This document shows positions 8,872-17,234 of a DNA stretch of 57,502 bases, piece after piece. Location: the NCBI GenBank assembly GCA_039908285.1, contig JAMOBE010000017.1, positions 1 to 57,502 on the forward strand, given 5' to 3'. Numbering within the stretch: position 1 is the first letter of the stretch; each line of letters opens with the position of its first letter. The position numbers and the translations under genes are program-made. Source of the stretch: JAMOBE01 sp039908285 (lineage in GTDB: Bacteria > Pseudomonadota > Alphaproteobacteria > Rhodospirillales > Rhodospirillaceae). The notes under the pieces were generated by a model. That model ran no database searches. It saw nothing but the letters and a program-made list of their open reading frames with translations, and was not told the DNA's origin.

Positions 8872-9774
8872 ATGACCAGGAAATACACCTTCTATCCCGG
8901 TTGCGCCTCTCAGGGCACCGGCGCCCACCTGGAGACGTCCCTGCGTGCGGTTCTGCCGAAGATCGGCGTCGAGTTCCAGGACGTGGGGGACTGGAACTGC
9001 TGCGGCGCCTCCATCGGCCACGTGCAGGGCGGCCACCTGCCGACCGCGGCCCTGTCGGCCCGCAACCTGTCCCACGCCGCCGAGGCGGGACCGCAGGACG
9101 TGGTCACCCACTGCCCGGCCTGCTACCTCAACACCCACTATGTCAACGAGACCATCCGCGGCAACGAGTCGTTCAAGAAGGACATGAACGAGGCGCTCCA
9201 GGCCGGCGGCCGCAGTTATGACGGCGCCCTGCATGTCCGCCACTTCTGCGAGGTTCTGGTCAACGACATCGGCATGGACGCGGTGAAGGCCAATGTGACC
9301 AAGCCGCTCAAGGGGCTGAAGGTGGCCGGCTACGTGGGGTGCCAGACCCTGCGGCCGTTCGCCGGCACCGAGCGCGGCGGCCAGTACGACACCTACGAAC
9401 AGCCGAAGTTCCTCGACGCCTTCATCGAGGTGACGGGGGCCGAGCCGATTCGCGACTTCAAGTTCAAGACCTCCTGCTGCGGCGGCGCCGTCTCGGCCAT
9501 CAGCCCGCAGAAGACCCTGGGCCTGATCGAGGGGATTCTGAAGGACGCGACGGAGAAGGGGGCGGACGCCATCTGCACGCCGTGCGCCCTGTGCCAGACC
9601 AACGTCGAGATCTACCAGGACATGGTGAACCAGAAGTTCGGCACCAACTACAAGATCCCGGTGGTGTTCTATACGCAGTTGTGGGCCTTGTCCTTCGGCA
9701 TGGATCCGAAGAAGGATGCGGCCATGCACCAGTGCCTGACCCCGACCGACAAGATCGTCGCCGCCGCGAAGTAA
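8872..9774 (+). CDS. hdrB: HdrB-like CCG-domain subunit associated with Qmo
   Basis: A 300-residue protein with the two Cys-rich CCG domains of heterodisulfide reductase subunit B. The first includes FYPGCAS, NCCGASIGH and CPACYLNT. The second includes GCQTLRPF, TSCCGGAVS and CTPCALCQTNV. In methanogens these bind non-cubane [4Fe-4S] clusters that reduce disulfides. Here it would be the terminal thiol/disulfide-active subunit of the APS-linked complex, with an unknown physiological partner. It is the last gene of the operon, followed by a palindrome-rich region. The start is the ATG after GGGGAGAAGTGAGACC. Confidence 0.92.
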   Translation: MTRKYTFYPGCASQGTGAHLETSLRAVLPKIGVEFQDVGDWNCCGASIGHVQGGHLPTAALSARNLSHAAEAGPQDVVTHCPACYLNTHYVNETIRGNESFKKDMNEALQAGGRSYDGALHVRHFCEVLVNDIGMDAVKANVTKPLKGLKVAGYVGCQTLRPFAGTERGGQYDTYEQPKFLDAFIEVTGAEPIRDFKFKTSCCGGAVSAISPQKTLGLIEGILKDATEKGADAICTPCALCQTNVEIYQDMVNQKFGTNYKIPVVFYTQLWALSFGMDPKKDAAMHQCLTPTDKIVAAAK

Positions 9775-9787
9775 GGAAGTAGGAAGT

Positions 9788-10058
9788 AAGGAATGCAGGG
9801 GGTCCGGGGGACGCGCGGCGTCCCCCGGAGTCTTACTGAACCACGAATGAATTGGGCTGCCGCCCAAACCCGCTTGGGGCCTGAGGCCCCAAACCCCCAT
9901 TGATGGGTTTCCAAGGCCTCCAGGCCGTCATGCGGACCGTGTGCCTCTGGCACGACGGCGGGTTTGGGCGGCAGCCCAATTCTTTCATGGGGCAGTCGTT
10001 ACGTTCGCCGGTACAAGGAATGCAGGGGGTCCGGGGGACGCGCGGCGTCCCCCGGAGT
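9788..10058. repeat. Compound intergenic repeat: 44-bp direct repeats flanking 25-bp inverted repeats
   Basis: Two identical 44-bp copies (9788-9831 and 10015-10058) each contain a perfect 12-bp stem with a 3-nt loop (first copy 9803-9829). Between them, a perfect 25-bp inverted pair (9849-9873 and 9958-9982) encloses a third hairpin (9874-9892, stem TTGGGGCC). No coding sequence is convincing in 9775-10382. The first stem-loop lies 28 nt past the hdrB stop and may end the qmo-hdr transcript. Confidence 0.85.
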
Positions 10059-10250
10059 TCTTGCGTGAACGTTCGTACCCCCGGCCTCAAACGATACTCC
10101 GGGGCTACCGTCCCGAACCCCGTTTGGGGCTATGCCGCAACCCCCCTTTATTTTCTTCAACGGTATCTGCCCAGGTGCCCAGGTGCCCGGGTGCGCGAGA
10201 GAGTTCAAGCTCACACAAGACAACCAGAAAGAGAAGACGTGAGGACTTGA

Positions 10251-10346
10251 GGCCCTCACACTCCCCATTTTCACCAGGATGAAAAGTCATGGGGGGCGCG
10301 AGGGGCCAGTCATGCCGCAGGCATGCATACGCATGACCGGCCCCTC
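10251..10346. repeat. Palindromic intergenic element between hdrB and the thioredoxin gene
   Basis: Two overlapping inverted repeats are visible. One pairs a CTCACACTCCCCAT arm (from about 10255) with ATGGGGGGCGCGAG (to about 10302). The other pairs 10300-10315 (GAGGGGCCAGTCATGC) with 10331-10346, with one mismatch. Related arms occur at 29979-30115 and 44230-44340. It lies 36 nt beyond the 3' end of the minus-strand thioredoxin gene, so it could shape that mRNA end. No U-tract is present. Confidence 0.7.
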
Positions 10347-10382
10347 TAAAAAATCGGGGCAGCCAAAAGAGGTGAAATTGGG

Positions 10383-10757
10383 TCAGTTGGCGTTGGCGGC
10401 GGCCTCTTCGGCGATCTTGGCGTGGACCTCGGCCATGTCGAGTCCCCGCACCTGGCCGATGATCTCGTCCAGCGCCGCCGCCGGCAGGGCGCCCGCCTGG
10501 CTGTAGAGCAGAACCCGCTCACGGAAGATGGCGAGAGTCGGAATCGAGCGGATGCCGAAGCTGGAGGCCAATGCCTGTTCCTTTTCCGTGTCGCACTTGG
10601 CGAAGACGATGTCCTTGTGAGTCTCCGACGCCTTTTCGAACACCGGCCCGAACATCCGGCACGGCCCGCACCAGTCCGCCCAGAAGTCGATGAGGACGAT
10701 GTCGTTGTCGGTAATCGTCTTTTCGAGATTGTCCATGTTCAGTTCGACGGTCGCCAT
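10383..10757 (-). CDS. Thioredoxin
   Basis: A 124-residue thioredoxin-fold protein with the canonical WCGPC active site (Cys30, Cys33), the DFWADWCGPCRMF strand-helix and the cis-proline SIPTLAIF. It would reduce protein disulfides in the cytoplasm. The C-terminus is slightly longer than E. coli TrxA (about 109 residues) and ends in a charged helix. The longer frame from 10847 is not used; ATG 10757 has AAGGAG upstream. It stands alone next to the dissimilatory sulfur genes, where it could serve HdrB-type thiol chemistry, but that is speculation. Confidence 0.93.
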   Translation of the reverse strand: MATVELNMDNLEKTITDNDIVLIDFWADWCGPCRMFGPVFEKASETHKDIVFAKCDTEKEQALASSFGIRSIPTLAIFRERVLLYSQAGALPAAALDEIIGQVRGLDMAEVHAKIAEEAAANAN

Positions 10758-10942
10758 CAGCCGCTCCTTCCCTGGCGGTTCAATTCGGGGAGCGGCACAG
10801 TGAGGCCGTTCGCCCGCCAGTGCAAGCGCGAATACGACGATCGCCATGCGGCGGTTGATTGAGCCCCTTGCATTGGCGGCGCGGTGGACGTAGCTTGCCC
10901 GGCCGACGTAATGTGAACGCCCACAGGGAGCCTTGTGAGACG

Positions 10943-12145
10943 ATGAACATTCTTGCCGCCCGCCTGTCAGCCATCAAGCCGTCCCCGACCATCGCCGTGA
11001 CGCAGAAGGCCGCCGAGTTGAAAGCGGCCGGCCGGGACGTCATCGGCCTTGGTGCCGGCGAGCCCGACTTCGACACGCCGCAGCACGTCTGCGCCGCGGC
11101 CAAGGCCGCCATCGACGGCGGCGAGACCCGCTACACCGCGGTGGCGGGAACGCCCGCCCTGCGCAAGGCCATCATCGCCAAGTTCAAGCGGGAGAACGGC
11201 ATCGACTACACCGCCGACGAAATCACCGTCGGCTCGGGCGGCAAGCAGATCATCTACAACGCCATCATGGCGTCGGTGAACCCGGGCGATCAGGTGATCA
11301 TTCCGGCGCCGTACTGGGTCAGCTATCCCGACATCACCCTGCTGGCCGGGGGCGAGCCGGTGATCGTGCCCTGTCCGGAGGAGGCCGGCTTCAAGCTGCT
11401 GCCGAAGGATCTGGAGGCCGCCATCACGCCGCGGACCAAGTGGCTGTTCCTCAACTCGCCATCCAATCCGACCGGAGCGGCCTATACGGTCGCCGAGTTG
11501 CGGGCCATCGCCGACGTGCTGCTGCGCCATCCCCATGTCTGGGTGCTGACCGACGATATCTATGAACATGTCCTCTACGACGGCTTTACCTTCGCCACCA
11601 TCGTCGGCGTGGAGCCCCGGCTGAAGTCGCGCACCCTGACCATGAACGGGGTGTCGAAGGCCTATGCCATGACCGGCTGGCGGCTGGGCTATGCCGGCGG
11701 CCCGGTGGAGCTGATCGCGGCCATGAACATGCTCCAGTCGCAGAGCACCACCCACGCCTCGTCCATCAGCCAGGCGGCGTCGGTGGCGGCCCTCAACGGC
11801 CCGACCGAGTTCCTGACCGATTGGCGCCGGAGCTTCAGGGAGCGGCGCGACATGGTGGTGAAGCGCCTGAACGACTGCGTCGGCCTGACCTGCCGCGTGC
11901 CCGAGGGGGCGTTCTACGTCTACCCGTCCTGCGCCGGGGCAATCGGCAAGTCCACGCCCGCCGGCACGGCCATTCGCTGCGACGGGGACTTCGTGACCGC
12001 GCTCCTGGAGGCGGAGGGTGTGGCGACGGTGCAGGGCGAGGCGTTCGGCCTGTCGCCCTATTTCCGCATTTCCTACGCGACCTCGGCCAAGGCGCTGGAC
12101 GAGGCCTGCACCCGCATCCAGCGGTTCTGCGCGTCGTTGAAATAG
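10943..12145 (+). CDS. aspC: Pyridoxal-phosphate aminotransferase, aspartate aminotransferase type
   Basis: A 400-residue class I/II fold-type I aminotransferase, full length. The substrate loop is GAGEPDFDTP, the pyridine-N contact is NSPSNPTGA with downstream DDIYEH, and the Schiff-base lysine lies in GVSKAYAMTGWRLGY. A C-terminal arginine occurs in FRISYA. It most likely interconverts aspartate and 2-oxoglutarate with oxaloacetate and glutamate; prephenate aminotransferase activity is possible in alphaproteobacteria. The ATG at 10943 begins the conserved region. The EF-G-like gene follows 31 nt after the stop. Confidence 0.93.
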   Translation: MNILAARLSAIKPSPTIAVTQKAAELKAAGRDVIGLGAGEPDFDTPQHVCAAAKAAIDGGETRYTAVAGTPALRKAIIAKFKRENGIDYTADEITVGSGGKQIIYNAIMASVNPGDQVIIPAPYWVSYPDITLLAGGEPVIVPCPEEAGFKLLPKDLEAAITPRTKWLFLNSPSNPTGAAYTVAELRAIADVLLRHPHVWVLTDDIYEHVLYDGFTFATIVGVEPRLKSRTLTMNGVSKAYAMTGWRLGYAGGPVELIAAMNMLQSQSTTHASSISQAASVAALNGPTEFLTDWRRSFRERRDMVVKRLNDCVGLTCRVPEGAFYVYPSCAGAIGKSTPAGTAIRCDGDFVTALLEAEGVATVQGEAFGLSPYFRISYATSAKALDEACTRIQRFCASLK

Positions 12146-12176
12146 TAGTGTTCGAAGGCAGGGGAGGGGATGAACG

Positions 12177-14201
12177 ATGGGCGAAACCACTGGACGGGGG
12201 CCGCGGGTCGCGGCCCTGGTCGGACCGTACCTGAGCGGCAAGACCACCCTGCTTGAAAGCCTGCTGTTCATCGGCGGCGCCATTCCACGCAAGGGCACCA
12301 TCCCCGAGGGCAACACGGTGGGCGACTCCTCGCCCGAGGGGCGCGCCCGGCAGATGAGTGTCGAGCTGAATGTCGCCGAGACCACCTATCTCGGCGACTC
12401 GTGGACCTTCCTCGACTGTCCGGGGTCGTTCGAGTTCCTCCAGGAGTCGTACAACGCGCTGATGGTGGCCGACGTCGCCGTGGTGGTGGTCGATCCCGAT
12501 CCGGCACGGGCGGTGATGGTCACGCCGCTGCTCAAGTTCCTGGACGAACGCAACATTCCCCACATGGTGTTCATCAACCGGGTGGATCAGCCGGGGACCG
12601 ACATCCGGGCGACGCTGGAGGCCCTGCAGGCGGTGTCGGATCGGCCGCTGGTGCTGCGCGAACTGCCCATCCGCGAGGGGGATGAGATCACCGGCTTCGT
12701 CGACCTGGTGAGCGAGCGGGCCTATCGCTACCACCCGGGCCAGCCCTCCGACCTCATCAAGCTCCCCGAGTCGTTGCGCGAGCAGGAGAAGACGGCGCGC
12801 CAGGAGATGCTGGAGCACATCGCCGACTTCGACGATCACCTGCTGGAGCAGCTTCTCGAGGACGTGGCGCCGCCCAGGGAGGAAATCTATCAGGACCTGG
12901 CGAAGGAACTGGCGGCGGACCTGATCGTGCCGGTGTTCTTCGGCTCGGCGGGCAAGGACGAAGGCGTGCACCGCCTGCTCAAGGCGCTGCGCCACGACAC
13001 GCCGGCGGCATCGGTCGCCGCCGCGCGCCTTGGCGTCGCCCCGGAGGCTCCGACCTGCGGCCATGTCTTCAAGACCGTGCACGCCGCTCACCTCGGCAAG
13101 CTGTCGCTGGCGCGGGTGTGGACCGGCGAGTTCACCGACGGCATGACCTGCAACGGCTCCCGCGCCAGTGGCCTGTTCCACCTCATGGGCGGGCAGCAGA
13201 CCAAGGCGATGAAGGTGGAGGCCGGCGGCGTGGTGGCCATCGGTCGCCTCGACGAGGTGGCGACCGGCGACATGGTCTCGCCGGCCGGGGGCAGTCGCAC
13301 CGAGGGATGGCCGAAGCCGCTGGCGCCGCTGGCGTCCTTCGCCCTGGAGGCCCTGAAGAAGGGCGACGAGGTGAAGCTGACGGCGGCGTTGACACGGCTC
13401 GGCGAGGAGGACGCCTCCCTGACCTGGGAACTGGCGGCCGATACCCACCAGCTGCTGCTGTGGGGCCAGGGTGACGTCCACCTCCAGGTGGCGGTGGAGC
13501 GGCTGCGCAGCAAGTACAACGTCGAGGCCAAGGCCCACCGGCCGCTGGTGCCCTACAAGGAGACCATCCGCAAGGGAACCTCCCACCACAGCCGCTTCAA
13601 GCGCCAGTCGGGCGGCCACGGCCAGTTCGCCGATGTCGTCATCGACATCGCGCCGCAGCCCCGCGGCACCGGCTTCGTCTTCGCCGAGACCATCGTCGGC
13701 GGCGTGGTGCCGCGCCAGTACATTCCCTCGGTCGAGACCGGGGTCAGGGAGTTCATGGTCCGGGGACCGCTGGGCTTTCCGGTGGTGGACGTCGGTGTCA
13801 CCCTGACCGCCGGCTCCTACCACGCGGTGGACAGCTCCGACCAGGCGTTCAAGACCGCCGCCCAGATGGCCATGCGCGAGGCGATGCCCAGCTGCGAGCC
13901 GGTGCTGCTGGAGCCCATCATTTCCGTCGAGCTGTCGATTCCGAGCGAGTCCACCTCGAAGGCGCAGCGGGCGCTGTCCACCCGCCGCGGTCAGATCCTG
14001 GGTTTTGACCGCAAGCCCGGCTGGGAGGGCTGGGACGTGGTCAACGCCTTCATGCCGCAGTCGGAGATGCATGATCTGATCGTCGAATTGCGCTCCATCA
14101 CCATGGGGGTGGGCACCTTCGCCTGGGCGTTCGATCACCTTCAGGAACTGGTGGGCAAGCACGCCGACGCCATCGTCAAGGCCCGCGCCGAAGAGGAATA
14201 G
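12177..14201 (+). CDS. Elongation factor G-like GTPase
   Basis: A 674-residue translational-GTPase-like protein with domains G to V of EF-G in order. The P-loop is GPYLSGKTTL near residue 16. The switch II position reads DCPGS instead of the usual DTPGH, and the base-recognition motif reads NRVD rather than NKxD. These changes mark the EF-G-like paralog group (elongation factor G-like protein, actinobacterial/alphaproteobacterial FusA2 class) rather than the main FusA. The catalytic His of DTPGH is replaced, so GTP hydrolysis may be altered. The precise role is unknown. It lies between an aminotransferase and ubiK, away from any ribosomal operon. Confidence 0.85.
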   Translation: MGETTGRGPRVAALVGPYLSGKTTLLESLLFIGGAIPRKGTIPEGNTVGDSSPEGRARQMSVELNVAETTYLGDSWTFLDCPGSFEFLQESYNALMVADVAVVVVDPDPARAVMVTPLLKFLDERNIPHMVFINRVDQPGTDIRATLEALQAVSDRPLVLRELPIREGDEITGFVDLVSERAYRYHPGQPSDLIKLPESLREQEKTARQEMLEHIADFDDHLLEQLLEDVAPPREEIYQDLAKELAADLIVPVFFGSAGKDEGVHRLLKALRHDTPAASVAAARLGVAPEAPTCGHVFKTVHAAHLGKLSLARVWTGEFTDGMTCNGSRASGLFHLMGGQQTKAMKVEAGGVVAIGRLDEVATGDMVSPAGGSRTEGWPKPLAPLASFALEALKKGDEVKLTAALTRLGEEDASLTWELAADTHQLLLWGQGDVHLQVAVERLRSKYNVEAKAHRPLVPYKETIRKGTSHHSRFKRQSGGHGQFADVVIDIAPQPRGTGFVFAETIVGGVVPRQYIPSVETGVREFMVRGPLGFPVVDVGVTLTAGSYHAVDSSDQAFKTAAQMAMREAMPSCEPVLLEPIISVELSIPSESTSKAQRALSTRRGQILGFDRKPGWEGWDVVNAFMPQSEMHDLIVELRSITMGVGTFAWAFDHLQELVGKHADAIVKARAEEE

Positions 14202-14255
14202 TATTGCATAATCCGGCGCGGACGCGTCGCACCCGAGACGAAAGGACCAGAATTC

Positions 14256-14585
14256 ATGCAGCCCCAGAACCGCATCCTTGATGACCTCGCCCGGCTGGCC
14301 GGCGGCGCCGCCGGAGCGCTCACCGGGATCAAGGCCGAGGTCGAGGCCCTGGTCCGCCAGCAGTTCGGCCGCATCATCGCCGACATGGACCTGGTCAGCC
14401 GCGAGGAATTCGAGGTGGTCCGCGCCATGGCCGCCGAGGCGCGGGCGCAGCAGGAGGCCACGGGCCGCCGCCCGGCCGCGGCGGAGGCCTCGGCCCATCC
14501 CGGCTCGGTCTCACCTGTCCGTCCCCCCCGCTCGGCCCGTGCCAACCTCCGGGCCGCCGCCCGTCGGCACCGGAAGAAGCCGTAA
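14256..14585 (+). CDS. ubiK: UbiK-type ubiquinone biosynthesis accessory factor
   Basis: A 109-residue protein of the BMFP/UbiK (YqiC) family. The N-terminal half (RILDDLARLAGGAAGALTG) is amphipathic. A coiled-coil segment with SREEFEVVRAMAAEARAQ follows. The C-terminal tail is basic and low-complexity. Family members are small trimeric proteins that bind membranes and assist aerobic ubiquinone synthesis. The typical core is about 80 residues, so the Arg/Pro/Ala-rich tail is extra. It is 54 nt downstream of the EF-G-like gene and convergent with yraN. Confidence 0.82.
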   Translation: MQPQNRILDDLARLAGGAAGALTGIKAEVEALVRQQFGRIIADMDLVSREEFEVVRAMAAEARAQQEATGRRPAAAEASAHPGSVSPVRPPRSARANLRAAARRHRKKP

Positions 14586-14629
14586 TACCAAGGCCGTAAA
14601 GTACCGACGGTCGTACTTTTTTGATCGCG

Positions 14630-15016
14630 CTATTCCCCGATTCGCCACACGTTGACGAGGTGGACGGGCCACCGCCACCGCCCCAGCAGCAGGGCGTCAA
14701 AGCGCATGTTCAGGTCGGCCAGGTGCGGATGCGCCTGAAGAAACGCCTCGGCGCCCCGGGTGATGCGGGAGCGCTGGCGGGGAGTGATGGAGAACGCCGC
14801 ATCGGCCAGAGTCTCCCGCGCCTTGACCTCGATGAAGGCGAGCATCCGTCCCCGACGGGCGACAAGGTCGATCTCGCCGACCCCGGAGCCGGCTCCGACC
14901 CTGAACCGACGCGCCAGGATGCGCCATCCCTTCAGCCGCAGCAGCAAGAGCGCCAGGGTCTCGGCCAGGCGGCCCCGGCGTTCGGCCAGGCGGCGCTCGT
15001 TGCGGCTGCGGGTCAT
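14630..15016 (-). CDS. yraN: YraN family (UPF0102) predicted endonuclease-fold protein
   Basis: A 128-residue protein with the UPF0102 restriction-endonuclease-like core: GEIDLVARRGRMLAFIEVKAR carries the Asp/Glu-x-Lys metal-site residues. QRSRITRGAEAFL and MRFDAL are also family features. Biochemical role is unproven; a DNA-processing or recombination-linked role has been proposed for the family. Its ATG overlaps the rsmI stop by 4 nt (ATGA), so the two are translationally coupled, as in many proteobacteria. Confidence 0.9.
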   Translation of the reverse strand: MTRSRNERRLAERRGRLAETLALLLLRLKGWRILARRFRVGAGSGVGEIDLVARRGRMLAFIEVKARETLADAAFSITPRQRSRITRGAEAFLQAHPHLADLNMRFDALLLGRWRWPVHLVNVWRIGE

Positions 15017-15951
15017 GCCGGCTCGTCTTTGTCGGCCAGGGCCAGCGCGCGGGCATAGACCTGGCGTCGGGGCAGGCCGGTAGAGGCGGCCACCGCGGCG
15101 GCGGCGTCGCGCACGCTGGCACCCTCAAGCGCCTGCCGCAGCAGGGCATCCAGCTCGGTCGACTCCATGGGGGGTGGCGGTGGTGGTGGGGCGACGACGA
15201 TGACGATCTCCCCCTTGGGCGGCCCAGCCTCGGCGTAGTGGCGCGCCAGTTCGGACAGCGGCCCGCGGCGGACCTCCTCGAACAGCTTGGTCAGCTCGCG
15301 GGCGACGGCGGCGTCGCGACCGGGCAGGATCTCCGCCATGTCGGCCAGGCTGGCGGCCAGCCGCTGGGCCGACTCGTAGAACACCAGGGTGGCGGGAACC
15401 TCCGCCACCTCGGCCAGGGCGGAGCGGCGGGCGGAGCGGCGATTGGGCGGGAAGCCGGCGAACAGAAAGCGGTCGCAGGGCAGCCCCGACACCGACAGGG
15501 CGGTCAGCACCGCCGACGGCCCCGGCACGGCGGCGACGGATATACCCTCATCCAGGCAGGCGCGCACCAGCCGGTAGCCGGGATCGGAGACCAGCGGCGT
15601 CCCGGCGTCGGACACCAGGGCCACCGTCTCCCCCTGGCGCAGGCGCTCGAGCAGGATGGGACGGGCCCTGGCGGCGTTGTGGTCGTGATAGGGGGTGAGT
15701 CCCCGCGCGGCGATGCCCACCAGCTCCAGGAGCTTGCCCGTGACCCGGGTGTCCTCGCAGGCGATCACGTCGGCGGCGGCCAGCACCTCCCTGGCGCGCG
15801 CGCTCATGTCGCCGATATTGCCGATGGGGGTGGCGACCAGCCACAGGTGGCCCGGCCGTTTACTTCCGGGCTCGCGACCGTTACCCTCAGGCCTGACAGG
15901 CCGATCGCGAGCCTGGCGTCGAGAGGAGGACTGCGGTGCGTCGCGCGACAT
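15013..15951 (-). CDS. rsmI: 16S rRNA 2'-O-methyltransferase RsmI
   Basis: A 312-residue SAM-dependent tetrapyrrole-methylase-fold enzyme that methylates C1402 ribose of 16S rRNA. Family motifs seen are LWLVATPIGNIGDMSARA, CEDTRVTGKLL, ALVSDAGTPLVSDPG and PGPSAVLTAL. A proline run (PPPPPP) precedes a C-terminal DNA-binding-like helix region. The start at 15951 gives an about 35-residue basic, low-complexity leader before the conserved core, and it overlaps the start of the divergent lpoA-like gene by 16 bp. A shorter start is possible. Confidence 0.93.
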   Translation of the reverse strand: MSRDAPQSSSRRQARDRPVRPEGNGREPGSKRPGHLWLVATPIGNIGDMSARAREVLAAADVIACEDTRVTGKLLELVGIAARGLTPYHDHNAARARPILLERLRQGETVALVSDAGTPLVSDPGYRLVRACLDEGISVAAVPGPSAVLTALSVSGLPCDRFLFAGFPPNRRSARRSALAEVAEVPATLVFYESAQRLAASLADMAEILPGRDAAVARELTKLFEEVRRGPLSELARHYAEAGPPKGEIVIVVAPPPPPPPMESTELDALLRQALEGASVRDAAAAVAASTGLPRRQVYARALALADKDEPA

Positions 15952-17228
15952 CCTTGCGTTTCCGGACGGTCTTCCTGCCACTGGCGGCGACCCTGATGCT
16001 GGCGGTTGTTGTGGGCGGCTGTGAACACATATCACTGCCGTTCATGAGTTCCCAGCCTTCCCGAACGCCCCCGTCCCCCGCCGTGGGAAAGGTGGAGCCG
16101 CAAAAGCCCGCCGTGGTGCCCCTGTCCGAGGTGATGGCGGCGCCGCCGGAGGAAACGCCGGCCGTTGCGACCAGTCCCGACACCAACGCCGCCATCGCCG
16201 CCGGTCCGGCGCGGGCGGCGCTTTTGCTGCCGCTGTCGGGGCCATCGGCCTCCATCGGCGAGGCGATGCTCAACAGCGCGCAGATGGCGCTGTTCGAGAC
16301 GGCGGACGACACCCTCGTCCTGCAACCCTACGACACCCATGGCACGCCCGAGGGCGCCGCCCAGGCCGCCGCGACCGCCCTGGAGCAGGGGGCGCGGATC
16401 ATCCTTGGTCCGGTGTTCTCGGCGTCGGTCAAGGCGGTGGCGCCGAAGGCCCGCGCCGCCAGCGTCGGCGTGGTGTCGTTTTCCACCGATACCACCGCGG
16501 CGGGGGAGGGGGTCTACCTCACCGGCTTTCTGCTGCGCCAGCAGGTGCAGCGGGTGGTCCAGTTCGCCCGCAGCCGGGGCCTGGAGAAATTCGCGGTGCT
16601 GGCCCCCAGCACCGAGTACGGACGCGCCGTCGTCACCGCCCTGCGCGAGACGGTGGCCGCTGCGAGCGGAACCGTCGCCCACGTCGAGTTCTATGATCCC
16701 CAGGCCCAGGAACAGACGGCCCCGGTCCGCCGCCTCGTGGCACGCCAGCCGTTCGATGCCGTGCTGCTGGCGGACAAGGGGGCGCGATTGAAGGCCCTGG
16801 CCTCGCTCCTGCCCTATTACGACGTCGACCCGCAGAAGGTGCGCCTGCTCGGCACGCAGATGTGGGCGGACACCGACTTCCGCGGTGACCAGAACCTGCT
16901 GGGCGGATGGTTCGCGACGCCGTCGAGTCCCCTGCAGAAGCCCTTCGCCGACCGCTACCGCGCCCTGTACGGGACGGCGCCGCCGGCCAACAGCAGCCTG
17001 GCCTATGATGCCGTCGCCCTGGCAGCCAACCTGGCGCGGACGCCGGGCGGAGCCAACTTCAGCCGCGAGGCACTGACCTCCGAGGTGGGATTCTCCGGCA
17101 TCGACGGCATCTTCCGCCTCAGGCCCGAGGGACTCGCCGAGCGGGGCCTGGCGGTGATGGAAGTCACCGCCGACGGCCCGACCGAGATCAGTCCCGCCCC
17201 GACCACCTTCGAAAAACCACTGTATTGA
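15936..17228 (+). CDS. Penicillin-binding protein activator-like (LpoA-type) lipoprotein
   Basis: A 430-residue secreted lipoprotein. The N-terminus has a basic patch, a hydrophobic segment (VFLPLAATLMLAVVVGGC) and a lipobox Cys near residue 29. A Pro-rich linker leads to a type 1 periplasmic binding fold beginning RAALLLPLSGPSASIGEAML. It resembles the C-terminal domain of LpoA/YraM, which activates PBP1A from the outer membrane, and its neighbours rsmI and yraN match that locus. GTG start at 15936 is supported by GAGAGGAGGA 6 nt upstream. A glycosyltransferase follows after 6 nt. Confidence 0.85.
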   Translation: MRRATSLRFRTVFLPLAATLMLAVVVGGCEHISLPFMSSQPSRTPPSPAVGKVEPQKPAVVPLSEVMAAPPEETPAVATSPDTNAAIAAGPARAALLLPLSGPSASIGEAMLNSAQMALFETADDTLVLQPYDTHGTPEGAAQAAATALEQGARIILGPVFSASVKAVAPKARAASVGVVSFSTDTTAAGEGVYLTGFLLRQQVQRVVQFARSRGLEKFAVLAPSTEYGRAVVTALRETVAAASGTVAHVEFYDPQAQEQTAPVRRLVARQPFDAVLLADKGARLKALASLLPYYDVDPQKVRLLGTQMWADTDFRGDQNLLGGWFATPSSPLQKPFADRYRALYGTAPPANSSLAYDAVALAANLARTPGGANFSREALTSEVGFSGIDGIFRLRPEGLAERGLAVMEVTADGPTEISPAPTTFEKPLY

Positions 17229-17234
17229 CGAGCC

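Noticed and set aside
6873..8888. 671-residue minus-strand frame opposite qmoB and hdrC
   Set aside because: A GC-rich antisense frame with low-complexity His/Arg/Gly composition; the plus strand encodes recognisable QmoB and HdrC.
9900..10290. Several overlapping frames of 90-116 residues between hdrB and the thioredoxin gene
   Set aside because: They lie in inverted and direct repeats, differ between frames and have no ribosome binding sites or homology.
11835..14498. 887-residue minus-strand frame opposite the aminotransferase, EF-G-like and UbiK genes
   Set aside because: Crosses three real genes and has no recognisable domain.
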